A DNA stretch of 64,000 nt from Panonychus citri (Eukaryota > Arthropoda > Arachnida > Trombidiformes > Tetranychidae): assembly GCF_014898815.1 (NCBI RefSeq), contig NW_026515427.1, positions 28,860-92,859 of the forward strand, in the 5' to 3' direction. Under the pieces are notes generated by a model. It worked only from the letters and a program-made list of their open reading frames with translations. It did not search any database and was not told the DNA's origin. Both the position numbers and the translations under genes were made by a program. Below, piece after piece: positions 1-10,656 of the stretch (position 1 is its first letter; each line of letters begins with the position of its first letter).

Positions 1-485
1 AGTCGGTGGACTTTTGGACATTTCAAAATAAGATCGACTCTTATAAAGACTCGATGGAATATAGATTGAACCATAATGAACTTTTATTCCAGTGTCAACT
101 GTATAAACAGAATTCAGTCTCTCCTTTGTACCATAAAATAATTGCCACTTCTTTAATATTCCCGTTGGTTATCGTTATGTTACATGGTAAAGAGACTGAT
201 CGACCAGCGATACCTTCGACTTCTGTGTGACCTAAACATTGAGAAAGAGAGAAAGTAATTATTATTATTAATAGATTGGATCATCAATGGTGATAATTAA
301 CAAAATTGCAAATACCTGAATAATCAATTTCTAAGCTTTGTGAATTTACAACCAAATTTTTACTACAATTAAGTGTCAGTACAAATAACATTAATTGTAG
401 ACATGTCACCGATGATGATGATTTAAATATCCAAGTTGTTTGAATAGCAACTGAATCACAATTAAAACATTAATTTCCTTCTCAT
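1..485 (-). pseudogene. Decayed inverted copy of sidestep-like exons 1 and 2
   Basis: On the minus strand this stretch aligns base by base with the start of the intact sidestep-like gene at 34205. The exon 1 copy runs from an ATG at 485 to a preserved donor at 316/315. The exon 2 copy begins at 231 after a preserved acceptor and runs off the window at 1. The exon 1 copy has lost two bases after codon 7, so TTT CTT AAT becomes TTT TAA and the frame closes at once. The exon 2 copy has several small deletions, for example one base each around 94 and 99 and others near 20-75, which destroy the Ig frame. Splice sites are kept but coding capacity is lost, so this is a duplicate that decayed after copying. 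It is the outer part of the left arm of the inverted duplication. Short plus-strand open frames here are shadows. Confidence 0.85.
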
Positions 486-1036
486 TTTGTTTAAACAATT
501 AAATTAAACTCAATTATTTTGATAGAGACTAAGATGATGATATCTTGATAAAAACACAAACAATTAATAATCAAATGAATATGTTATGATGATGATTATA
601 TTTCCTCAATTTGAATTAATCAACAGTTTTGATGAATAAAATTAACCAGCAATAATAATATTATCCTACATAAGTGTTCAATCAAACACAATCAATATAA
701 AAGAAGAGATTGAGGTAAGTTCGATTGGCAGAATTTGATTATGTTTATTAACAATGTTTAAAATGAAATCTATCAACTGTTGATTTTGTCTAATTGTGTC
801 ACCTAATTACTTGTTTTTAATTCATTTCAATAAACACTGAAAGTTTCACATTTTCATCAATTTAAATTAACTCAATTTGTTGATAGAACGATAAACTTAT
901 TTGGTTTGATCATTTACTGGGAATGAGTAAAATAACTTTTATCATAAAAACTAAACTATCACAATCATTGAGTCAACTCATTTTTACTTTTTGTTTGGTA
1001 GTCAAGTTTTCTGTACACTGCTGACATCTCTTGGTA
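486..1036. other. Duplicated intergenic region of the sidestep/ACSF2 pair
   Basis: No gene seen. This is the inverted copy of 33640-34200, the sequence upstream of the sidestep start. It contains AT-rich runs and GATGAT microsatellite tracts. In the intact locus the equivalent segment would hold the promoter of sidestep and part of that of ACSF2. Confidence 0.6.
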
Positions 1037-1255
1037 CAGAACTCAACTAACATTCTAACCTTCTGGACCAATATCAACTATGTTATTCGAAGAGACAATC
1101 CATAGGAAAATGAGCGAATGGCCAATCAACGAATATATCCAAAGCATACGAAATCTTTTGACCATAACATGTTCCACGAGTTGGCCATATATGTATATTT
1201 AATTCCAAGAGAGAGGTCGGCTCAGGTTTAGAAGAAGCTGAAACAGGTTACAGCG

Positions 1256-1319
1256 GTAAAGGAGGTGCTGGGAGGCAAAAAAGGAGCCGCTGCCGCAGGT
1301 TTCAAAGCTGGAAAAGCTG
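1256..1319 (+). pseudogene. Gly/Ala/Lys-rich exon fragment of unknown origin
   Basis: A short GC-richer block reads as glycine, alanine and lysine-rich peptide (GGKKGAAAAGFKAGKAG) and ends in a good donor (G/GTAAGT at 1320). It sits just upstream of the COG3 fragment in the inserted segment but does not resemble COG3. It may be an exon piece of a low-complexity secreted or structural protein carried along in the insertion. Too short to name. Confidence 0.3.
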
Positions 1320-1404
1320 GTAAGTAACACTCATAAGAATCTCATCTCATGAATTTAATTTTGATTCCATTTAATCTCTGGGCGATACCTGGTTACCTGT
1401 TACC

Positions 1405-2137
1405 ATGGTTGAATTAATATCTTCAAGTGTTTATGATCTATGGGAAGGTGAAGATTCTCAACTGTCTCCATTGTATAAAGATCAACTTTCCATTCTAATT
1501 AAATTGGAAAAATTGACAGCAAATCAATTAGACAATGGAAATGATGGTGATGATGATGATTCAAATTGTAATGGTGTTAAAAAGAATCAGCTGCTGGTGG
1601 ATCTTTAAAGGATAGAAAAGGTTCACCAGATACTAATAGGTAAAGATTTGGAATCTAGAAGGTACCGGTCATTTGAATATTCTTACTGATGCTCTTGGAC
1701 ATTTTAATAGCTTAGGGATATTGAGAGATGGTTTGATTCAGTTGAGTCAATTGGAAAATGAAGATGAAATTAAATACAAATGTTTACAGGATAATCTAGG
1801 TGCCTGTCAAGCGCTTTCCAGTCAAATTGATTGTCTCCTGGATAATTTGTATTATTTGAAGAAAATGTTTGAATCAAAGGCGAGCAAAATAACATCGGTC
1901 CATTCGATGTGTGAAAATATTTTACAACAAGAGAAAAGTTTATCCTTGACCATTAAAGGAATCGATGAGAAACTTGATTATTTCAAAGAATTGGAGACGA
2001 TGAAGAAACGATTGGGTTCATCTTCAGTTTTGATTCTAAATGAATCTCTAATGCCAACATTGAATCGTCTTGATGAGTGTATCAATTTTCTTACCTGCAA
2101 ACCAAATTACTTGGAAAGTGAACATTGTAATACGTGA
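1405..2137 (+). pseudogene. COG3-like (conserved oligomeric Golgi subunit 3) N-terminal fragment
   Basis: COG3/Sec34 is a subunit of the COG tethering complex for retrograde vesicles at the Golgi. Two open stretches read as its N-terminal part. 1405-1608 gives a leading segment with W, SPLYKDQLSI and an acidic DDDD tract. 1673-2137 gives a helical segment with CQALSSQIDCLLDNLYYLK, then SVHSMCENIL, KLDYFKELE and SLMPTLNRLDECINFL, the order found in the Sec34-like domain. The first part shifts frame near 1575 and then ends in an apparent donor at about 1639. The product would be about 220 residues against 800 or more for the family, and nothing after the N-terminal domain is present. It lies inside the segment inserted into the left arm. 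I infer a truncated, non-functional copy; the parental gene is not in this window. Confidence 0.7.
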
Positions 2138-2879
2138 CTAAAAATTCAGACCAATTTCTCGAATAATTAACGAAATAACTAAAAAATTAAATTAACATTG
2201 ACTTGTATGGAAATTTAACTCTCGAGTTCGGACTTTTGTCCATAAAAATGTCATTTATCGACATTTTCTTTGAAATTTTTCTGAGGTAAGATAAATGATT
2301 GGTCATCATTGATCACTGAGTGATAACTGCTTTTCGTATCCTTCAACTATTAGTATTGTTGTTTTAAACTTAGATTTTAGGAAATAACTTCACTTGGTGT
2401 AAGCAAATACAATGTTTAAATTTATCTAATCAATCGTTGTGATTAAGCTAATTCTTGCCAAAGATGCTCAAATGATTTTAAAAAAGCACAAATTCAATTT
2501 TCACGGCTGTATACTTAAACCTAGTAAAGGTGAGGGTTAACTTATTTAACTGTATAAACTGAGTTAACTTAGCTAGTTATTTTATTAACATTTGTGTACG
2601 TTTCTTAACATATTAATCTAACATCAAGTTGACTTTAAAGTGCAGGTACACATTACCTTGATTCAAAGGGGGCATCAACTCATTGACTCCGTCTTTTTTT
2701 TAATTTTTTGTGAGCTCGTTAACTTTTTTAAATATAAATTAATCCAATAGAGTTTTAATTTTTTTTGATACATTGATTGTCACAATGAATTACCAAGCTT
2801 CTGATCCCACTTTTGGTGAAATTGGTTTTCGTAAAATTTAAAATAAAGTTAGTAAAACATGTAATAATTTCAAGAAACT
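2138..2879. other. Non-coding part of the inserted segment
   Basis: No gene, RNA or clear transposon end seen. It is AT-rich with T-runs near 2695-2770. It ends where the second copy of the 150-bp direct repeat begins. Confidence 0.4.
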
Positions 2880-3406
2880 CAGAACTCAATTAACCTTCTG
2901 GACCAATATCAACTATGTTATTCGAAGAGACACTACATAGGAAAATAAGCGAATGACCAATCAACGAATATCCAAAGCATACGAAATCTTTTGACCATAA
3001 CATATTCCGCAAGTTGGCCATATCAAAAGTAAACAAATAATGAACCGTCAGAAAAGACGACCAATTCAACCATTTAATTTTAATTCTCGGCAATCAAAGA
3101 CTTTGTTTTGTTCATCTTTTCCTCTCTCCAATTGATTGTCTCAATTTTTACAGCGAAAAAGTCATGACGATTTTGAACCGTTTCTCGTCATCAAAACATT
3201 TAATTTCTTGCAATAATTTATGATTTACTTTCTATTCAAGATTTAATTCAATTCCATTGACCTCTAGTCATTCCAATTCATCAAAATCACCAAACCAACG
3301 AAGATTCAATTCATCAAAATCGTCGTAAGTCTAAAAACTCATTTCTACTCATTTGTTTATTTTCTCTCTTAACCTGAACTTTCATTCTTCACCCATACTC
3401 ATATGC

Positions 3407-4183
3407 TTATGGTGTTTCTCCAGCTAATCTAGAATTTTATTCCATTGGTGATGCTCTACAATTAAGTTCTGATCAACGTGAGTAATTAAAGGTCTCGGTG
3501 AAGGTTTTGGCGATCAGCTGATTAGAGCCTAAGGTTTACTTTTCCTTTACCTTAATGATAAGATTAATTTAATTGATTTGGTTTCTCTTTTTAAAGGTAA
3601 TTCCCAACCTGCGATAATTAGTGGCCATCAGAAAATAGTTAAATCATTTGGTGATCTAAATAAAGAAGTTAATCAACTGGTTGATTCATTTGATTCTGTC
3701 CTTGGTTTGACTAAAGGTGATGTTGTCTCTTTGTGGTCATCAAATTGTTATGAATGGATATTAATTCAATTGGCTTGTGCTCGCTATGGGTTAATTTTGT
3801 GTACCCTTAATCGAGTTTACAAATTACCCGAACTTGAATATGCTCTTGCCAAGTCGGGGGCCAAAGTTTTATTCGTACCTGGTCAGTCTTCCCAACAAAC
3901 GGTGGTCAATGATTTCGCCAACATAGCGAGTAAATTGAATAAGAAAACTAATCCAACTCTTGAGAAATTGGTTCAAATTGATGGTGACAATTTAACTTCA
4001 TTAGAATTTCACAAATTCCCTTTAAATCAATTGTTATCATCGAGTGATGGATCAACTACAACTTCATTAAGAGTCAATAGTGATGATCCAGCGATCATCA
4101 TGTTCACTTCGGTAATACAGATCAATCCGAATACAATTACCAACTTTTCATTTCAATGTTTCTAATCATAGGGAGCAACCGGT
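3407..4183 (+). pseudogene. Truncated ACSF2-like acyl-CoA synthetase copy
   Basis: This is the left-arm copy of the minus-strand gene at 31882-33112. It keeps the short exon ending at about 3479 (donor C/GTGAGT) and the 515-nt exon 3597-4111 fully open, with LWSSNCYEWILIQLACARYG and ELEYALAKSGAKVLF, typical of the N-terminal subdomain of the AMP-binding family. The next exon starts after an AG at 4171 with the P-loop start (GATG), but homology ends at about 4183 and the frame stops two codons later. The AMP-binding P-loop, the rest of the adenylation domain and the C-terminal domain are missing. One notable substitution against the right copy is LNRVY for LNPVY. It cannot encode an active synthetase. 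Confidence 0.8.
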
Positions 4184-5095
4184 GAGATGAAATAAGCACC
4201 ATGAACATGATGAACAAGAGGCAACCATAAACTACAAGTGAGTTGAAATTCATTGTTCTAAATACTAACTGTTGAATTGAATAACTTTTTAATCAATTCC
4301 AGATTATTTAAAAGATGACAATGTTTAAATACTGAACCAATTTAAAATTGAAACGTTATAACACTATGTATCACGAACGATGAACGAATATCGAAGAAGT
4401 AATAAACTTAGAAATCGAATAATTACATTCGAAAGTGTTCAAGTAAACAAAGATGAAAAATTCAATATTCAACAATTGTATTTGAAGATATTCGATCGAA
4501 TTGAAGAATTTAACTGAAAACTTTATCGCTATCTCCGTTGTATTTATAAAAATTTTCACCATTTAAAAGGTAAGACTATACTACAGCCCTATACTCAGAT
4601 TGTCTTGAAATTTTTTCTGGGGGTAGGCCTTATCTAGGTCTATATACATGTTGATGGTTTTTTAGCGGAAACTTCTGTGGGCGGAGTTATTAGCATTTAA
4701 AAACATAAAATCCTTAAGAGGTCTATGGGCAGTTTAAACTTCTCGGAAATTGATTTTTTATGGAAGTAGGAGGTACCTAGCTCATGAAATTTTTTTGGCA
4801 TATAAAATGGACTGTGGGCATGTTATATATGAACTTTCAGGCATATCTCGTTTTTCGAACGGCATTTATAAGGGGTTGAAAATAGCAAAAATTTGTTTTT
4901 GCATATATTCACAGACTGGATGCTCACATTTGATTCAAAATTAGTCAGAACTTTTTTCAAGGTCAGAAAATGAGTCAAGGTCATTTTGGTCAACTTTAAT
5001 CAAAGTTCAATTTTTCGTTGAAAATAGATTGCCAGAGCCCTGTTAGCTTTATCCAGCCAGCACCACGAGGAGGTAGGGTTGGACTTTACTGACCA
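4184..5095. other. Intergenic, probably old repeat sequence
   Basis: No gene is supported. The 64-codon open frame at 4750-4944 has no recognisable domain. The style of the sequence at 4575-5035 (short imperfect repeats, cytosine-poor) suggests an old repeat, but I found no clear terminal repeats. Confidence 0.35.
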
Positions 5096-5167
5096 ATAGG
5101 TTAGGTTAGGAATTTGCAAATGTTAGGTTAGGTTAGGAATTACTCCAGCAAATAGGTTAGGTTAGGA
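5096..5167 (+). repeat. Three short runs of TTAGG/GGTTA units
   Basis: Runs at 5096-5110, 5121-5137 and 5152-5167 each carry two or three TTAGG units separated by unrelated sequence. TTAGG is the usual arthropod telomere unit, but runs this short and interrupted are common inside arthropod transposons. They lie directly before the Merlin-type transposase remnant and may belong to that insertion. Confidence 0.7.
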
Positions 5168-5191
5168 TTTCACCCCAGCTCGAGCACAAGC

Positions 5192-5575
5192 TCATAGTGG
5201 CCAAGCCTCCCGAACCACTTTGACCAGGGCCTCAAATGGCTGGAGACCACTTTTTGAGGACCAACGTCTCCATTGGTACTCAATCAAGTGATCCGCGAAG
5301 TCTTCTTCAGGAATCCTTCTATTCCTGAAGAATACTCTCGCCGGACGCCAACAGGACTCGATTCGTTGAGTATGAGCACCATTTCTTGGGTTCACGAAGT
5401 TTTCTTGGTGATTAACCCAATGGTGCTCATACCCATGTTCCTCGAGCCCCGCATAGCCCCGCCAGCCATCTGTGATGATGGTGGTGTCATCAGCCACGTG
5501 GTCAACGATCATCGGGGTAAGGGTTTTGGAAGCCCGGGAGTTTCCAGGACACACCATGAGGCGTAGATCATACAC
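5192..5575 (-). pseudogene. Merlin/IS1595-type transposase, C-terminal half (inverted)
   Basis: DDE transposase of the eukaryotic Merlin superfamily, related to bacterial IS1595/IS1016 (ISXO2-like). The minus-strand frame carries the second catalytic aspartate in ITDGWRGYAGL (about residue 37 of the open frame), then HHWVNHQENFVNP, and the catalytic glutamate in HTQRIESCWRPAR, followed by the usual basic helix and a natural stop. The N-terminal half lies immediately next to it on the opposite strand, so a rearrangement inverted one half relative to the other. GC content is well above the surroundings. No active enzyme can be made. Terminal inverted repeats were not found. Confidence 0.8.
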
Positions 5576-5583
5576 TTCGCCTC

Positions 5584-5829
5584 ATGTTTGAATGGAGCAG
5601 CGATGCTTCCTATGAGGAGACCCATCGGGAGACCGGTGTTAGTCCTCGAACCACCGACGAGTGGTATCGTCGCCTCCGGGAAACGATCACCTCGGCCTAC
5701 TTAAAAGATCAGGATGATCGGGGGAAAATCGGTGGTCCGGGCTGCGTGGTTCAGGTGGACGAGGCCAAGTTCGGGCAGCGGAGTACCACCGTGGACGGAC
5801 CATCGCGGTTCATTGGGTCTTGGGCATGA
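5584..5829 (+). pseudogene. Merlin/IS1595-type transposase, N-terminal half
   Basis: The plus-strand frame of 81 codons reads as the helix-turn-helix linker (ETGVSPRTTDEWYRRLRE) followed by VVQVDEAKFGQR, the first catalytic aspartate of the ISXO2-like/Merlin DDE domain, and stops soon after. It abuts the inverted C-terminal half (5192-5575) with 8 bases between. The segment 5730-5810 is around 65% GC, strongly unlike the roughly 30% of its surroundings, which suggests a late arrival from elsewhere. The frame lacks the start of the protein (no upstream N-terminal zinc ribbon seen). Confidence 0.8.
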
Positions 5830-5886
5830 TCCAGGACGGATCTGAGGATCTACCTAGTAGAAGTCCTACTAGGAGTTAACTCTCGA

Positions 5887-6446
5887 ATTGTAATTCTAAC
5901 CAAATAAATTACCCATCAAGTGATAATTACCCAACATCCAATTTATCATCGTCAAAGGGTCTCAATTAGTTTTATTCAGGACAAGGTTTATTAGCTTTCC
6001 TTTGATACTCACCTTTCATTTGAGTCAACCAGATAAGTAGTTCTCTTAACGTTTCTTCCATATTTTAATTTGTATATAATTGATTAAATGTTTTATTCAT
6101 ACGTTTTTTACTGGATTAGAGAGAAATTGATTATTATTTCACAGAATCCGTTCGGTTTTTTGGCTCACTGTTGAGAAGGTTATTGTCAGAGGAGAGTTGA
6201 CTGTAGGTAAACAATGTGTTCAAGTTTCATCTAGTTTATTGTTGATTGGGAAACTTAATGAATTAATTTCTAACCAAGATTATTTTATAGTATTAGTGGT
6301 GTGAAAGATTTTATTATAAATCAGGTTGACTTGAGAAAGTTGTGACCGTTGATTTATCGTTGTTTGATTCAATTTTCGACGAACTGATAAATTGGATGCT
6401 GGGTAATTATCACTTCATGGGTAATTTATTTGGTTAGAATTATAAT
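5887..6446. mobile_element. Foldback/MITE-like element with about 60-bp inverted ends
   Basis: The left end 5887-5950 and right end 6383-6446 are reverse complements over about 60 bp with only a few mismatches; both contain the core AACCAAATAAATTACCC. Weaker complementarity continues inward. There is no open reading frame of note inside the 560 bp. This is the layout of a non-autonomous foldback DNA element. Flanking target duplications are not clear, so the superfamily is open. Confidence 0.7.
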
Positions 6447-7978
6447 ATGTAGTTTGGCATGAGCTATATGTACAGAAAATTTCAGGTCTCTAAATTTGCG
6501 GACCTAATCCAAAGTCTTACCTTAACTTGAGAAAGAGAAAGGTGAGAAATAGAGAGAGTAAGAGAGAGTGACTAGAGAGAGACAAAGAGAGAGACTGAAG
6601 TAGAGAGAGACTAACAAGGGAACTTTATGAAGTGACAAATCGATAATGACCGGAAAACCAGTTTTTTGGAAACGGCGTGAAAAATTATGCGGGCCATTTT
6701 TGTTCTGGCCTGCTACAACCCGATAGTTGCCGAGAAAACTGGCCTGAAAGATTGCGATTGTCACGTTTGTTTTTGTGACGGTTTTTAATTTGGCAAACTA
6801 AAGTTTAATCTAAGTGATTTTATGAAATGTTTAAAAGAGTACACAAGTTAAGAATTGATTTATAATTGAGGGTGAACAATAAAGAGATTAAGATATAATA
6901 AAGAAGAAGAAAATATAAGAATACGGATTAATAGAAGGAAATTGATGAAAATCAATTTAACACAAATTAGAAAGAAAAGAATTGATGAGAATCAATTGAA
7001 CACAAATTAAAGAAAGAAGATTAATTTAATTAATAAGGTGAACTTGAGCAGTCAAATGAAAATTTAACTCTGGAGATTCTAATTGATTTACTCTTGATTT
7101 TATACTGATGTAGAATATTCTGTACTTAATCGATTAATTTAATTCCCTTGGGAACCTTTCACTAATTTATTTATTTAATTATCATGTGAATCTTAACTAA
7201 AGGTTTATTACTTGATTATCCTACTATTTCCTGTATTCACTAAATTATAATCGACAATTTCTGGAGATTAATGGCCTAGGTTTAGTTGTTATTATTTCCT
7301 AAATCGATTAACTATTAAACTAATTACTGTCTAGTCATAATTGATGTCTAACTTGAGAATTGTAACCTTATTAATTAAATAACCTTTTACAAAAGAAAAA
7401 AAGAAGTTGGAGAAAAACAAAAAGAAAGGGATTAGTCGGGCAACCCGGCTTATCTGTTATCTGAATAATGAGATTATAATGATAAAATTCAAGTAATAAG
7501 ACTCTGATAATGATATTCTGGTTATGAGATTCTGGTGTTGAGATTCTGGTGATTAATTTTAAGGTTGACTTTATCAATGTTGAACTTTAATTTGGCTGAG
7601 ATTTAATTTGACGACAATTTGGCTTACTTATTATTCAACTGAGACTCGGCTTGACTGAGATTCGATTGACTGAAATTCGGCTTAATGGAGGTTTGATTTA
7701 ACGGAAGTTCGGCTGCATATTCTGTGTGTTCTAATTTTAGTTTATATTTGAATTTATAAATCCGACAATTCGAGCACCCGAATTGTTGAACTTTTTTATT
7801 AATAAATGACAAGAAGAGGAAGGAATCCCACCACAACGGACACCCGTTGTGGTAAGGAAATGATTTGGGAAGGAAGGGAAAAGAAATAAACAAATATGAG
7901 ATTAATTTACCTTATTGAGTAAAAAATTGTATCAAAATGGACCAAAAACACTTGGATATTTTCGAATAATATTTCAAA
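6447..7978. other. Non-coding stretch with short purine-rich and direct repeats
   Basis: No gene supported. It holds a GAGA-rich tract (6530-6620), a cluster of GAGATTCTGGT-type repeats near 7510-7560, and a related ATTCGGCTT series at 7630-7715. Open frames here on the minus strand are low-complexity and carry no domain. Confidence 0.4.
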
Positions 7979-7982
7979 ATAT

Positions 7983-8225
7983 TGTAACCAAACTGGTTAC
8001 AAAACCAGTTCCCTTTGTTCAACCAGGTACCACCTCTCACGTGGTACCTGGTTCATCTTATTGGCTAAATTTTTGGTAGTGATGATGAAGATGATGGAGA
8101 AGAATTTCTCCTTCACTACCAATATAATGGCCAACAATCGGCCATTTTTCTTATGGTTATCGGGGTATAGTTACCCATTATTGTATTACAAATAAATACA
8201 TTTAATCTTAAGTGTTACCATTACA
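7983..8225 (+). repeat. 5' LTR of the 11-kb gypsy element
   Basis: 243 bp, starts TGTAACC and ends CATTACA. It contains a run of perfect hairpins: 7985-8001, 8021-8053 (13-bp stem, 7-nt loop), 8075-8120 with an inner stem at 8096-8111, and 8126-8146. An AATAAA at 8191-8196 could serve as polyadenylation signal. Its partner is at 18749-18991. Confidence 0.93.
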
Positions 8226-8248
8226 ACATTGGCACCCTTACGGGGATC
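8226..8248 (+). promoter_or_regulatory. Primer-binding site
   Basis: Four bases after the 5' LTR comes TGGCACCCTTACGGGG (from 8230), beginning with the TGG that pairs with the 3' CCA of a tRNA. I cannot assign the tRNA without matching it to the host tRNA set. Confidence 0.6.
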
Positions 8249-10464
8249 AAATAAGCAACTTTAAATTAGTGAAATTGTAATAAATAATCAGTAATATTTG
8301 TCATTTATGAACTGTTGTGAAATATGTGGTAAAATTCTGTTACCTTATGTTCTAAAAATCTATTAAAATCTATTAAAAAGATATTTGAAGCCTTTTGGAG
8401 AAGGTGAAGTGAATCTTTCTATTATCTATTGGAAATAGGTATAAGTGAATTCATTTAAATTGTGTTAAGCTTAAGGTAAAGGCAATCATCTCCTACCTGA
8501 TTTTATACACAATCAAAGGAAAGGAATCCAAAGTTACCCACTTGCTTGGACTCATTGGTCATATAAAAGATAAAGATAAGTATTCAAAGATTTATCTCCA
8601 TTATAGTTAAATCATATTATACCAGAGTTTGACCTAAAACACCAAGTAAATTCCAATCCAGGTAAGATCAATTTTACTCTGAATAAAGATTAAATTGATT
8701 ATAGTTATATTAAAGTTAAAATAACCTTTAAATATAAATAAAAAGTCAACTCTCAATCAAATTTTTATCCAAAAACGAAATAAACTTATTATTTCAATTT
8801 GAATTAGGTTAACTCGTTTTTTATCTTGATAAAGATTGAGTCAATCATCCCAATTGAAAATTCATTTAAAATAAATTAACTGATAAACTAATTTCAGAAT
8901 TAAGACAATTAATCTATAATCACGCGATTACAAACAAACCATTCATAAAATAAAAGGGCGAATAAAAGAAACCATTGTTGCTGCAATTTTTATAATTGAA
9001 TAACCTCAATCGTATTAAAATTTACGTTCAATACATTCAATTTAAATTGACCTAAATTCAATAAAAAGACCCAAATAAAGTTCAATGGATTAATGTTCCA
9101 AACCTGATTTGGATTTCAATTAAACACTCAAATAATTTAAACGGGTTGACTAAATAAATGTCCCAATTTTGATTTCAGTTGAATAAAGCTAAACAAATGA
9201 ATGTTCTACCTTATGTTTTGTCTGAATAAAATGATCTTAAGTACAGCCTCAACCATTTTAGCGATAATTCTATCTATGAATGATTTGAATCTTAGGTCAC
9301 ATGAATGAACATTCATCCCATATTCGAATAGAGATCTACAGGAAAACCTTAGTTCATTAATTTCTTGAATTAACAAAAAAAAACATTGTTTATTGATATA
9401 AACCCCTAATTAATGATAAAAAGTGATTCAGCGTTAGTATAGAATATAACTAAATTATAATTAGAATACAAATCATTTCACCTACATAAATACTAAATAG
9501 ATAACAATAGAAATTATTCACTCGTAATTAAAGTGTACTTATTGAACCTTGGACAACAATAGAAATTATTCACTCGTAATTAAAGTGTACTTATTGAACC
9601 TTGGATAACAATAGAAACTATCCAACTATAATCAAGGTATAATTACTTAAACAATTGAATTGGATTGAATCAAATTGAATTGAACTTTTAACAATTGAAA
9701 GCAACCAACCATAATTAAAATATAATTATCTGAACTTTTGAATTGAATTGAACTTTTAACAATTGAAAGCAACCAACCATAATTAAAAGATAATTATCTG
9801 AACTTTTGAATTGAATTGAATTTTTAACAATTGAAAGCAACCAACCATAATTAAAGCAAAATCATTGAGTTTTTAGTAAATACAATCATTCTCGATTGTA
9901 ACTAATTAATTTCATTATCAATTGACATAATTAACATCACACTCAATTAAAATCAATTTACTTCGTCCTGGATTAAACATAATCACACTAACAAATCTCT
10001 TTCTTCTCTCTCTTTTGAATTTAGCTCTCTTTCTTTTAATTTCAAGTCTCTTTCTTCTCTCTCTTTTGAATTTAGCTCTCTTTTTCTTAATTTCAAGTAT
10101 CTTTCTTCTCTCTCTTTTGAATTTAGCTCTCTTTCTTTTAATTTCAAGTCTCTTTCTTCTCTCTCTTTTGAATTTAGTTCTTTTTTTTTAATTTCAAGTC
10201 TCTTTCTTCTCTCTCTTTTGAATTTAGTTCTCTTTCTTTTAATTTCAAGTCTCTTTCTTCTCTCTCTTTTGAATTTAGTTCTCTTTCTTTTAATTTCAAG
10301 TCTCTTTCTTCTCTCTCTTTTGAATTTAGCTCTCTTTCTTTTAATTTCAAGTATCTTTCTTCTCTATCTTTTGAATTTAATTATATTCCTTTTAATTAAG
10401 TTTTTTCTAATTATGTGTAAAACATTTTGTTTGTTTTTTTGTTTAATTATTATCTTTTGGTGAT
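8249..10464 (+). repeat. Long 5' leader of the element with three tandem arrays
   Basis: A leader of about 2.4 kb lies between the primer-binding site and gag. Three arrays are visible: a 52-bp unit at 9501-9625 (about 2.3 copies), a 68-bp unit at 9665-9860 (3 copies, core AACAATTGAAAGCAACC), and a 51-bp pyrimidine-rich unit at about 9996-10380 (7-8 copies). Because 51 is divisible by 3, the last array gives an open frame of repeated hydrophobic 17-residue units (10218-10463); I take this as a by-product, since its protein is pure low-complexity. Confidence 0.8.
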
Positions 10465-10656
10465 ATGAACAATAATGATCATTATTTAAATATAGAGGAA
10501 CAAGAAGAAATACAATTAATACTCGGAATTCAGTTTAGAGAATCTACAATCAAAATATTACAACTATTAAGTTTTCTCTCTCCATTAATTATATTACTAA
10601 TTTGGTTTATCTTTAAATTACATCAATTATACATTGAAACTCACTTCTCACCTTAA
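10465..10656 (+). CDS. Small membrane ORF directly upstream of gag
   Basis: An intact 63-codon ORF with ATG at 10465 stops two bases before the gag ATG at 10659. Its N-terminal half is acidic (NIEEQEEIQ) and the C-terminal half holds one strong hydrophobic segment (LLSFLSPLIILLIWFIFKL), long enough to cross a membrane. No family is recognised. The tight spacing would let ribosomes reinitiate at gag, so it could be a regulatory upstream ORF, a small membrane protein, or chance. It is open in an otherwise eroded element, like gag itself. Confidence 0.45.
   Translation: MNNNDHYLNIEEQEEIQLILGIQFRESTIKILQLLSFLSPLIILLIWFIFKLHQLYIETHFSP

Larger units (their letters stand above)
1037..3026. repeat. 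About 150-bp direct repeats flanking a 1.7-kb insertion
   Basis: A segment of about 150 bp at 1037-1190 (from CAGAACTCAA to TTGGCCATAT) recurs in the same orientation at 2880-3026. The right arm has this segment once, uninterrupted, at about 33480-33630. So the right arm shows the ancestral state, and the left arm gained 1191-2879 together with a duplication of the flanking segment. The two left copies differ from each other at several positions, so the event is not very recent. Confidence 0.75.
1..4183. repeat. Left arm of a large inverted duplication
   Basis: Reading 4183 down to 1 matches 32330 up to about 34690 at high identity, with coding and non-coding parts equally similar: ACSF2 exons and introns, the intergenic region, and sidestep exon 1, intron 1 and exon 2. 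The left arm is longer because of an extra segment at about 1191-2879. The match stops sharply near 4183, a few codons into ACSF2 exon 3. The other end is cut by the window, so the duplication probably extends to the left. An assembly artefact (collapsed or mis-joined haplotype) is possible but less likely, because the left copy has many inactivating changes. Confidence 0.85.

Noticed and set aside
5096..5167. TTAGG runs as an internal telomere
   Set aside because: Only two or three units per run with unrelated sequence between; too short for a telomere remnant.
5192..5829. Bacterial contamination as the source of the GC-rich transposase
   Set aside because: The motifs also fit eukaryotic Merlin, and the piece is embedded in AT-rich host sequence with TTAGG runs and a MITE next to it. 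Read-level checks would settle it.
10218..10463. Hydrophobic repeated ORF in the leader as a membrane protein
   Set aside because: It is the translation of a 51-bp pyrimidine tandem array; the text is fixed by the DNA repeat.
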